This document shows, piece after piece, positions 1 through 6,789 of a DNA stretch of 64,000 nucleotides. A program made the translations under genes and the position numbers. Position 1 is the first letter of the stretch, and every line of letters begins with the position of its first letter. Under the pieces are notes generated by a model. It was not told the origin of the DNA. It was given only the letters and a program-made list of their open reading frames with translations, and made no database searches. Origin of the DNA: Microbacterium sp. AK031 (GTDB lineage: Bacteria; Actinomycetota; Actinomycetes; Actinomycetales; Microbacteriaceae); NCBI RefSeq assembly GCF_024807145.1, contig NZ_JANUCA010000006.1, forward strand, positions 162,754 through 226,753, in the 5' to 3' direction.

Positions 1-155
1 CTGATCTTCGCAACGCTGGCGCCGCCTGGGTGGATGAGGAGGTCGTGGTCGATCAGGGCCTGGTCTCGAGCCGCACTCCGGATGACCTCCCCGCCTTCAA
101 CGCCAAGGTCATCGAGGAGATCGGCGAGGGGCCGCACTCGGGGCAGACCGCCTGA
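1..155 (+). CDS. DJ-1/PfpI family protein (type 1 glutamine amidotransferase-like), C-terminal end only
   Basis: Only the last 50 codons are in the window, read in the frame that begins at base 3 and ending at TGA 153-155. The tail has the pattern [15 protein letters not shown] followed by [11 protein letters not shown], which is characteristic of the C-terminus of PfpI/YhbO-like proteins of the DJ-1 superfamily, where the segment forms the last strand and helix. The catalytic Cys-His region lies upstream and cannot be checked. Family members are described as proteases, deglycases or stress proteins; no specific activity can be assigned. Confidence 0.75.
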   Translation, partial: DLRNAGAAWVDEEVVVDQGLVSSRTPDDLPAFNAKVIEEIGEGPHSGQTA

Positions 156-161
156 GCACGG

Positions 162-683
162 TCAGGAAGCCGTACGTGAACGGTGCCGCCTGACCGCGGC
201 CCGATTCGCGCACCGCACCGAGCAGTAGCGCTGCCGCCCGTTGCGGGTCACATCGACGACGACGTTCGTGCAGGGCTCAGCTCCGCACCGACGCAGCCTG
301 CTCATGCCGCGCGTCACGAGGTGCAGCGAGGTGCCGACGCTGATCACGGCGCGCAGCACGAACGGCAACGCGTCGTTGCTGTCGCGATAGTGCAGATGCC
401 ACCCTTCGCCGTTGTGATCGACCAGGCGCGGGTACGCGGCGACCGACTCCATCTGCAGATTGAGCATCGCAGCGCGGTCCTCGTCGCGATCGCTGTCGAC
501 GATGCGCAGCCAGTCGTCGACCACCGCTCGACACGCTGCGTGGTCATCCGTCCCGTGGGCGAAATTCATCGTCATTCCGGCATCGCGCGTGCGGTGGACG
601 ATGCCGGGGCGATCGGCGGGCCAGTTGTTCGCGAGAGATGCAGCGAGTAGCACGGCATACTCGCCGTAAGGGTTGAGATGCAT
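162..683 (-). CDS. CGNR zinc-finger / ABATE-domain protein
   Basis: The 173-residue protein starts with MHLNPYGEYAV. Its N-terminal part has the ABATE-like layout (ALAASLANNWP, then an acidic helical region). The C-terminus holds the CGNR zinc finger: RRCGAEPC, a spacer VVVDVTRNGRQR, then YCSVRCANRAAV with a basic tail. Family members are putative DNA-binding stress-linked regulators with an N-terminal ligand domain. I chose ATG 683 over longer in-frame extensions because the family begins just before this segment. A TGTAAT element ends 6 nt before the ATG, a weak leaderless-type signal. The small CxxC protein at 709 is divergent and 25 bp away. Confidence 0.85.
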   Translation of the reverse strand: MHLNPYGEYAVLLAASLANNWPADRPGIVHRTRDAGMTMNFAHGTDDHAACRAVVDDWLRIVDSDRDEDRAAMLNLQMESVAAYPRLVDHNGEGWHLHYRDSNDALPFVLRAVISVGTSLHLVTRGMSRLRRCGAEPCTNVVVDVTRNGRQRYCSVRCANRAAVRRHRSRTAS

Positions 684-708
684 AACGCCATTACAGCACG
701 CTGGAGGC

Positions 709-942
709 ATGACCTCCACGGCAACCGCATCCAGCCCCCTGCATGACGCTCCGACACACGAACATGGGTGGATCATCGAGTCTCGACATGTGACGAGCGA
801 CGGCCTGCTGCTCTACGTGCGCTGCTCGGAATGCGGCGTCCGGCGCGTCGACGTCCAGCAATCACTCCACGAGTCCCCACAAGCGCTCAGCCGCGAGGCG
901 GCGCCGGTCTCGGTACGCCGACAAGCCGCTCAGCCCCGCTGA
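709..942 (+). CDS. small hypothetical protein with a CxxC motif
   Basis: This 77-residue ORF begins MTSTATASSPLHDAPTHEHGW and contains VRCSECGVRRVDV, a CxxC knuckle with no second cysteine pair, so any metal site would need dimerisation. ATG 709 is preceded by GGAGG at 703-707, an unusually short spacing; an in-frame TTG at 673 is the alternative. It is divergent from the CGNR gene, and its 3' end overlaps the convergent yigZ-like gene by 56 bp. The function is unknown; similar short C4-like proteins often lie next to regulators in this group, but that is an inference. Confidence 0.55.
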   Translation: MTSTATASSPLHDAPTHEHGWIIESRHVTSDGLLLYVRCSECGVRRVDVQQSLHESPQALSREAAPVSVRRQAAQPR

Positions 943-1555
943 CGACGGCCCGCACCGCACCGCTGGACACGCTGGCCAGCTCGGCTGACAGCATCGGCAC
1001 CTCCGACGGTGGCAACCACACCTCGAACTCCGCCTTCGCGTCGTAGACCGGGTCGGCGAGCGTCGCGCCATGGCGGCGGACCCATTCGCGGAGAAGATTG
1101 TCGAAACGTCCGGCATCCGCGTGATCGACCGCGACGGTCGCCGCGACGAGGAGGCGCCGATCGACGATCATCGCGAGGTCGAGCGCCTCTGACACCGCGG
1201 ACGAGTACGCCCGCACCAGCCCACCGGCGCCGAGCTTGATTCCACCGAAGTACCGCGTCACCACGGCCACGACGTCGGTCAGCCCTCGACGGCGCAGCAC
1301 CTCGAGAATCGGCATCCCCGCAGTGCCGGAAGGCTCTCCGTCATCCGACGAGCGCGCCCGATCTCCGAAGTCACCAGTGACCTGCGCCGAGCAATGGTGC
1401 CGCGCATCCCACGCACGTTGCTTCACCTGCGCGATCACAGCATCCGCTTCTGCCGGCGACGCCACCGGTGACACGTGCGCGATGAAGCGAGACTTCTTGA
1501 TCACCAGCTCATGGTTGACGCGGACGGCGATCGTGGACGGATACCGAGGCGTCAC
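887..1555 (-). CDS. YigZ/IMPACT family protein
   Basis: The 222-residue protein carries the UPF0029/IMPACT signature: KKSRFIAHV near the N-terminus, HHCSAQV, then SSDDGEPSGTAGMPIL and VTRYFGGIKLGAGGLVRAY. The C-terminal DUF1949-like domain (about residues 140-205) completes the usual bacterial architecture. Eukaryotic IMPACT modulates GCN2 signalling; the bacterial role is unresolved. It is the last gene of an operon with the DUF1697 gene (4-bp overlap) and the isochorismatase gene, all read leftwards, so it probably uses the promoter in front of the isochorismatase gene. Confidence 0.93.
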   Translation of the reverse strand: MTPRYPSTIAVRVNHELVIKKSRFIAHVSPVASPAEADAVIAQVKQRAWDARHHCSAQVTGDFGDRARSSDDGEPSGTAGMPILEVLRRRGLTDVVAVVTRYFGGIKLGAGGLVRAYSSAVSEALDLAMIVDRRLLVAATVAVDHADAGRFDNLLREWVRRHGATLADPVYDAKAEFEVWLPPSEVPMLSAELASVSSGAVRAVVSGAERLVGVPRPAPPRG

Positions 1556-2091
1556 GACGCCGCCGTGAGCTCGGCGAGCTTCCGGACGGTGCGCAGATTG
1601 CGCGCGGTGCCTGCGACGCCGAGCGCCTTGTCCAGCGCTGCCTTCGTGAGCTTCGTGGCCTGCACCCCACGCTCGCTGTATCTGATCCAGAGGTCACTTC
1701 CTATGAGCGCGAGTTCCTCCCCATCCACGAGCCGCTCTTCGAGCGCAGTGACCGCATCGGGTGACGGATCGCCCTCGAGGAACATCGCATGCACCATCTT
1801 CTCGACGCCATCGTCGAACGGCTGTGCGTCGAGCGCGGCGACGAGCTCGGAATGGGATCGTGCGATCACGGGCGTGTCGACGCCGAACTCCGCGGAGATC
1901 ACTTCGCGAACGCGTGCGCAGGATGCCACAGCATCCGCAGGTTCATCGCAGACGATGTTGCCGCTGGCGATGTACGTGGAGATGCCGAGGAGATCGGTCT
2001 CGGATGCCAGCACCTCGCGCAGTCGCGCCATCGGCACGAGGTTGCGACCGCTGACGTTCACGGCCCGCAGCAGCAGGACGCTGCGACTCAC
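1552..2091 (-). CDS. DUF1697 domain-containing protein
   Basis: The 179-residue protein has the DUF1697 pattern: LLRAVNVSGRNLVPMARLREVL at the N-terminus, TYIASGNIVCDEP, then a C-terminal GSDLWIRYSERGVQATKLTKAALDKALGV. The family is a small alpha/beta fold of unknown function, widespread in soil actinobacteria. It overlaps both neighbours by 4 bp (ATGA-type junctions), so the three genes 887-2687 are translationally coupled. Nothing in the sequence ties it to nicotinamide metabolism beyond that coupling. Confidence 0.9.
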   Translation of the reverse strand: MSRSVLLLRAVNVSGRNLVPMARLREVLASETDLLGISTYIASGNIVCDEPADAVASCARVREVISAEFGVDTPVIARSHSELVAALDAQPFDDGVEKMVHAMFLEGDPSPDAVTALEERLVDGEELALIGSDLWIRYSERGVQATKLTKAALDKALGVAGTARNLRTVRKLAELTAAS

Positions 2092-2687
2092 GCGTCGGGC
2101 CCGTCAGCGGCCTGGGCGCTTTCGATCAGCGCCGCACCCGCATGCGCCATCTCGGCCAGTGCGGCGCTGCTGGACTCCTCCCCGACGCCCGCGACGAGGT
2201 CGGTCAGCACGCGGACATGCACACCATGCGCGATCGCATCGAGCACAGTCGCACGCACGCAGTGATCCGTCGCGAGCCCGACCACGTCCGCCGAGAGCAC
2301 ACTGCGCGCACTGAGTACTGCAGCCATGTTGGCGCCGTCATCTGCGACCCCCTCGAACATCGAGTACGCGGGCTTACCCTGACCTTTGCGCACATGGTGA
2401 GTGACAGCATCCGTCGCGAGCAGCTCGTCGTATTCGGCACCGGCCGTTCCTGCGACACAATGCGCGGGCCAGGTGTCCACGAAATCGGGCTCATCTGCGA
2501 AGTGTCCGCCGTTGTCGTTGTCGGGGTCGTGCCAGTCGCGAGACGCCACGATCACGTCGTAGTCGGCCGCGTGGGTTGCGAGATACGACGTGACTGCGGA
2601 TGCCACCGCGTCCCCGCCCGCCACTGCGAGCGCGCCACCCTCGGTGAAATCGTTCTGCACGTCGACGATGAGTAGTGCCCTGGTCAT
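2088..2687 (-). CDS. pncA: isochorismatase-family amidohydrolase, probable nicotinamidase
   Basis: The 199-residue protein has the nicotinamidase triad D9 (LIVDVQNDF), K101 (HHVRKGQGK) and C143 (LATDHCVRAT), plus the metal-binding set D51, H53 and H62 in DWHDPDNDNGGHF. It should convert nicotinamide to nicotinate in the NAD salvage pathway. The start is ATG 2687 because a TACCCT -10 element at 2694-2699 lies exactly 6 nt upstream, indicating a leaderless transcript; a longer in-frame reading to 2843 has no support. It heads the operon with the DUF1697 and YigZ genes. Pyrazinamidase is the same activity; a different isochorismatase-fold hydrolase is possible but less likely given the metal site. 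Confidence 0.9.
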   Translation of the reverse strand: MTRALLIVDVQNDFTEGGALAVAGGDAVASAVTSYLATHAADYDVIVASRDWHDPDNDNGGHFADEPDFVDTWPAHCVAGTAGAEYDELLATDAVTHHVRKGQGKPAYSMFEGVADDGANMAAVLSARSVLSADVVGLATDHCVRATVLDAIAHGVHVRVLTDLVAGVGEESSSAALAEMAHAGAALIESAQAADGPDA

Positions 2688-2751
2688 GATTCGAGGGTAC
2701 GCCGCGCTCGCATGTGACGGGGCGAGAGTTCGCGTGACGGGCTGGTGCAGA

Positions 2752-3042
2752 TCATGCCCGAGCCATGCGCGGTGGCGGCATGTGGGGGATCGGAATCGGT
2801 CGCCGCGACCGGTCCTTCCGGTACAGACGCCGCAGGTCCTCAAGTACGTCGAATGGGCTCTGATACGACAACGACATCGGCAGGTCCCGCAACCAGTTCA
2901 CTTCGACTTCCGTGTCCGACAGCGCGTAGACACTCGCGACAGGCCGACGCGGGTCATCCGCCCTGTACCGGTGGTCCAGAATCAGCCACTCCGTGTCCGT
3001 GACTCTGCGCAACTCGAACCGGCGCTCGCTCGCCGCACTCAT
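2752..3042 (-). CDS. hypothetical protein, possible small conserved actinobacterial protein
   Basis: The 96-residue protein begins MSAASERRFELRRVTDTEWLI and contains a compact alpha/beta-looking region (DHRYRADDPRRPVASVYAL, then EVEVNWLRDLPM) and a basic proline-rich tail. ATG 3042 is preceded by GGAGG at 5 nt, better than an in-frame TTG at 3054 that would sit against the same site. No catalytic motif or membrane segment is visible and I do not recognise a named family. It lies between the pncA operon and tRNA-Thr, on the same strand. Confidence 0.75.
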   Translation of the reverse strand: MSAASERRFELRRVTDTEWLILDHRYRADDPRRPVASVYALSDTEVEVNWLRDLPMSLSYQSPFDVLEDLRRLYRKDRSRRPIPIPHMPPPRMARA

Positions 3043-3194
3043 CTCATCCTCCAACCAGTCAGATCACATTGACTGACGGGTTGCGCGGGGACAGTGAATC
3101 GAGGTGGACGAGACCCGAGGGGGCCTCGCCCGCCCTGTTCGACAGGCACCATCGCCCGTCAGTCGTCACAGGGAATTATACCCTCGCAGACGCG

Positions 3195-3229
3195 AAAACC
3201 CCCGGGGATCTCATCGATCTCCGGGGGTT
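3195..3229 (-). terminator. rho-independent terminator behind tRNA-Thr
   Basis: On the minus strand, a 14-bp stem (AACCCCCGGAGATC paired with GATCCCCGGGGGTT, one mismatch) is followed by TTTTCG. It lies directly downstream of the tRNA-Thr 3' end, so it terminates that transcript. Confidence 0.85.
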
Positions 3230-3233
3230 ATGG

Positions 3234-3306
3234 AGCCGCCTGTCAGAATCGAACTGACGACCTTTTCATTACGAGTGAAATGCTCTACCGACTGAGCTAA
3301 GGCGGC
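3234..3306 (-). tRNA. tRNA-Thr (anticodon CGT)
   Basis: The minus strand folds as a cloverleaf: 7-bp acceptor GCCGCCT/AGGCGGC, D arm AGCTCAGTCGGTAGAGC, anticodon stem TTTCA/TGAAA with loop CTCGTAA (anticodon CGT, reads ACG), and T arm with GGTTCGATTC-like loop. The discriminator is T and CCA is encoded at 3231-3233. A TAATAT element at 3335-3340 is a plausible -10 box. Confidence 0.95.
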
Positions 3307-3386
3307 GTGCGCTGCGAGAGCGGCACGATCAACGATATTACCCTGTCGAAGCCGCCACCGCGAACCGACGCCTCCGCCCGGTCACA

Positions 3387-4958
3387 TCAGCTGCATTCGA
3401 GGTCGGCTTCAGGAACGACATCGTCGAGGAAGTAGGCGTCGACCGCCTCATCGACGCAGATGTTCCCCTTGTTGTAGCCGGTGTGCCCCTCGCCGACGCG
3501 GGTGATGAGCACGCCCTCTTCGAGCTGCTCGGCAAGCGCCACCGACCACTCGTACGGCGTCGCCGGATCGTTCGTCGTGCCGATCACGAGGATGGGTCCT
3601 GCCCCTTCGGCGTGGATCTCGCCGCGCGTGCCGCTGGGCGGATACGGCCACACCTCGCACGTGTCAGGACCACTCCAGTACGGAGCGATCGTAGGCGCAC
3701 CGGCCTCGATCTTCGCCATCATGGCATCCTCCGCGGCCTGGTCCTCTTCCACCGGATAGTCCATGCAGTTGTATGCAGTGAACGCCTCAGTGGAATTGTC
3801 GAGATAGGTGCCGTTCTCCCGGCCGTTGTAGAAGTCCGCGAGGTAGAACGCGCTGTACGGGTCGCCCTGCAACGCTTCGTCGAGCGCCTGAGTGAGGAAG
3901 TCCCAACTGTCGGCGGAGTAGAGCGCAGCGATGATGGCGGTCATCAGCGAATCGGCACCGAGCATCCGCCCGTCGTCGTTCTTGAGCGGCGTGCGGTCCG
4001 CACTCGCAAGCAGCGCTCCGAGGTCTGCCATCGCCTCATCGACCGTGCCGTTGAACGGACATGAACCGGAATCGAGGCAGTGTTGCATGTAGGCGCGCAG
4101 CGCCGCTTCGAATCCGATGGCCTGAGTCGCACCGACCTCAAGACCCGGAACAGCGGGGTCGATCGCACCGTCGAGGACGAGTCGGCCGGCTTTCTCCGGA
4201 TACAGCTCGGCGTAGGTCGCTCCGAGGAACGTTCCGTAGGAGTACCCCAGGTAGTTCAGCTGCGTGTCGCCGAGCACGGCGCGGATCAGATCCATGTCAC
4301 GCGCCGAGTTCACCGTGGTGACGAACTCCAGGATTCCCCCGCTGTTCGCCTCACACGCATCTGCGAACGCCTGGTCGGCCTTGGTGAGCTCTGCCTCCCA
4401 CGCATCGGTGCCGCGTGCGGCGGTCGGGATGTCGTAGAGGTATTTGTCCATGTTGGCGGCATCGAAGCATCGCACAGCAGTGGAGTCACCGACGCCGCGC
4501 GGGTCGAATCCGATCACGTCGTAGCTCTCGATCAGATCTGCGCTGACGGCATAGTCGAGGCTGTCGAGGATGAAATCACGGCCGCTGCCGCCAGGGCCCC
4601 CTGGATTGGTCAGCAGCGAGCCCATCGGCGTGCCCGTCGCCTGGTGGCGGACGATCGAGAGCTCCATGGTGCTTCCGTCCGAGGGGTTCTCCCAGTCCAG
4701 CGGAGCGGTGACATACGCGCAGTCGAACCCCGCGGCCGCTCCCCCGTCGCACTCGGTCCACTCCAGCGTCTGCTCGTAGAACGGCAGCAGATCGGCCGAG
4801 ACTCCCTCGGTGTCCGGCGCGTTCGTCGTGGACGGCCGCGGCTCGACACCTTCCGGGATGAGCGAGTACAGGCATCCGCTGAGCATCATGGATGCCGCGG
4901 CAAGACCTGCGATGATCGCGACGATGCGTCGCGGGCGAGAAGTCTGTCGAGTCTTCAC
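3387..4958 (-). CDS. secreted alpha/beta-hydrolase lipoprotein, SlpD/SlpE-like tripeptidyl aminopeptidase
   Basis: The 523-residue protein has a lipoprotein signal peptide: basic start MKTRQTSRPRR, hydrophobic core, lipobox LSGC with C29 as the lipidated residue. The hydrolase fold shows the oxyanion-type NPGGPGGSG at 118-126, the nucleophile elbow GYSYG with S240, and a C-terminal TAP-like domain with likely D464 (TNDPATP) and H492 (GEGHTGY). Relatives are extracytoplasmic proline-type or tripeptidyl aminopeptidases that trim peptides for uptake. Its start overlaps the holB stop by 4 bp, so it is translationally coupled to a replication gene, a chance operon partner common in this clade. Confidence 0.9.
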   Translation of the reverse strand: MKTRQTSRPRRIVAIIAGLAAASMMLSGCLYSLIPEGVEPRPSTTNAPDTEGVSADLLPFYEQTLEWTECDGGAAAGFDCAYVTAPLDWENPSDGSTMELSIVRHQATGTPMGSLLTNPGGPGGSGRDFILDSLDYAVSADLIESYDVIGFDPRGVGDSTAVRCFDAANMDKYLYDIPTAARGTDAWEAELTKADQAFADACEANSGGILEFVTTVNSARDMDLIRAVLGDTQLNYLGYSYGTFLGATYAELYPEKAGRLVLDGAIDPAVPGLEVGATQAIGFEAALRAYMQHCLDSGSCPFNGTVDEAMADLGALLASADRTPLKNDDGRMLGADSLMTAIIAALYSADSWDFLTQALDEALQGDPYSAFYLADFYNGRENGTYLDNSTEAFTAYNCMDYPVEEDQAAEDAMMAKIEAGAPTIAPYWSGPDTCEVWPYPPSGTRGEIHAEGAGPILVIGTTNDPATPYEWSVALAEQLEEGVLITRVGEGHTGYNKGNICVDEAVDAYFLDDVVPEADLECS

Positions 4959-6115
4959 GGTTTCCTCCCGCTCGCGACAGTCACGAGCAAACTCTCCAGT
5001 GCGAGCGTCGGAGCGACGTTGCGCTCCAGTGCTTCCCTGGTCTCGGCAAGGTGATCAAGAACAACCAGCGTACGTGTCACCGGCCACGCCTGAGCCATGG
5101 CGCTCAGATCGTCACGCAATTCCCGGTTGATGAGATCGTCGCCGCGGCCGTACTGCAGCATGACGACGTCGCGGAACATCGACTGCAGGTCGGTGAGCAC
5201 TCGATCGATGCCGTCGCGCAGACTGCGCGTCGCACGCTTCTTCTGGTCGTCTTCCAGCGCGGAGATCTGCGAGCGCAGCGCGGGCGGCACTGCCTGTCCT
5301 TCTGCGATGCCGACCGTGCGCAGCAGACTCGCGCGCTCTGCCGCATCACGCTCGGCCGTCAGCGCCTTGGCGTCATCTGTCGCGGCCTGGATGATGTGGC
5401 CTGCCACCTCGACCGCACTGCCGACGCCGCGAACGCCGAGCACGGAGCGCAGCGTGGTGTCGCGTCTGTGCCGGGCCGCGTCGTCGGTGGCGAGGCGCTG
5501 CGCCATGCCGATGTGTCGCTGAGAATGCCGGGCCGCCTGCTCTGCCGTGACCTCGTCGGCGCCGGTGCGCTGCATGATCAGTCGGGTGACGTCGTCGACG
5601 TCCGGTTCGCGCAGTCGCAGAGGCCGCACGCGAGAGCGGATCGTCGGCAGCAGATCGGCCTCGCTCGGTGCGCAGAGGATCCAGACGGTGTTCTCTGGTG
5701 GCTCCTCGAGGGCCTTCAGCAGCACGTTCGAGGTGCGCTCGACCATGCGGTCTGCGTCTTCGACCACGATGACGCGGTAGCGACCGACCGACGGAGCGAA
5801 GTACGAACGCTCCACCAGAGATCTCGCTTCTTTGATCGTGATGATGACCTTGTCGGTGCGCAGCGCGGTGACGTCGGGATGCGTGCCCGCGAGTACCTGT
5901 CGCATGGTGTGCTCGTCGTCAGGGTTATCGGCGATCAGCGCCGCCGCGAACGCGTAGGCGAGGGTGGAGCGCCCAGAACCGGGTGGGCCGGTGATCAGCC
6001 AGGCGTGCGACAGAGCGGAAGGATCGGATGCCGCGCTGCGCAGCGCTTCCACCGCGTCATCCTGTCCCCAGACATCCGTCCACGGAAACGGGGCGAGAGT
6101 CGGGGCAGATGGCAT
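4955..6115 (-). CDS. holB: DNA polymerase III subunit delta'
   Basis: The 386-residue protein has the clamp-loader AAA+ fold: W-GQDDAVEAL, Walker A GPPGSGRST, the sensor region VIVVEDADRMVERTSNVLLKALEEPP, and SRV/RPL arginine-finger-like element after CAPSEADLLPTIRSRVR. It sits in the delta' position of the clamp loader together with the DnaX protein encoded at 28999. Start ATG 6115 has TAGGCT at 6122-6127, exactly 6 nt upstream, and no Shine-Dalgarno, so a leaderless transcript is likely despite tmk lying just upstream on the same strand. It is followed with a 4-bp overlap by the Slp-type peptidase. Confidence 0.95.
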   Translation of the reverse strand: MPSAPTLAPFPWTDVWGQDDAVEALRSAASDPSALSHAWLITGPPGSGRSTLAYAFAAALIADNPDDEHTMRQVLAGTHPDVTALRTDKVIITIKEARSLVERSYFAPSVGRYRVIVVEDADRMVERTSNVLLKALEEPPENTVWILCAPSEADLLPTIRSRVRPLRLREPDVDDVTRLIMQRTGADEVTAEQAARHSQRHIGMAQRLATDDAARHRRDTTLRSVLGVRGVGSAVEVAGHIIQAATDDAKALTAERDAAERASLLRTVGIAEGQAVPPALRSQISALEDDQKKRATRSLRDGIDRVLTDLQSMFRDVVMLQYGRGDDLINRELRDDLSAMAQAWPVTRTLVVLDHLAETREALERNVAPTLALESLLVTVASGRKP

Positions 6116-6156
6116 GGACTCAGCCTAACCGGAGCATCCGACGGACCCCCGCGCGC

Positions 6157-6783
6157 TCAGACGAGAGCGGCGACGCGGGTCCGGATGCCGGCGGCGATCA
6201 TCTCAGGTTCTTGCGCGGCATCCAGCACCAGGAAGCGATCCGGCTCGGCGGCGGCGAGAGTCAGGAACGACTCGCGCACTCGGGTGTGGAACTCGGTCTT
6301 CTCGGACTCCAGCCGATCGAACGGCTTGTCTGCGGAATCGAGGCGGGTCCTCGCCGTCGCGGGGTCGAGATCGAGCAGCAGCGTCAAGTCGGGCAGCGCA
6401 TCCTCGGTGGCCCACAACGACAGTTCGCGCACCTCGGCGGCATCGAGCACGCGTCCGGCGCCCTGGTAGGCGACAGAGGAGTCCAGGTAGCGGTCCTGCA
6501 GCACGATCTCGCCGCGCTCGAGAGCCGGCCGCACGACGGTTGCCACGTGGTGCGCGCGGTCGGCCGCATACAGCAGCGCCTCGGCGCGTGGCGCGATATC
6601 ACCGCGGTGATGCAGCACGATGTCGCGGATCAGCTGGCCGACCTCACTGCCGCCCGGCTCTCGTGTGCGCAGCACGTTGTGCCCGGCATCCGTCAGCCAC
6701 TTCTCCAGCAGCTCCGCCTGGGTCGTCTTTCCCGAACCGTCGCCACCCTCGAGAGTGATCCACACCCCTGAGCGTGCACTCAC
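6157..6783 (-). CDS. tmk: thymidylate kinase
   Basis: The 208-residue protein has the P-loop GGDGSGKTT near the N-terminus (ITLEGGDGSGKTTQAELL), the TREPGGSEVGQLIRD motif that binds dTMP, and the RYLDSSVAYQGAGR lid/base segment. It phosphorylates dTMP to dTDP for DNA synthesis. GTG 6783 starts 6 bp after the topA stop, so topA and tmk are co-transcribed. The pairing topA-tmk-holB is a known actinobacterial order. Length and motifs are normal. Confidence 0.96.
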   Translation of the reverse strand: MSARSGVWITLEGGDGSGKTTQAELLEKWLTDAGHNVLRTREPGGSEVGQLIRDIVLHHRGDIAPRAEALLYAADRAHHVATVVRPALERGEIVLQDRYLDSSVAYQGAGRVLDAAEVRELSLWATEDALPDLTLLLDLDPATARTRLDSADKPFDRLESEKTEFHTRVRESFLTLAAAEPDRFLVLDAAQEPEMIAAGIRTRVAALV

Positions 6784-6789
6784 CAGCGC

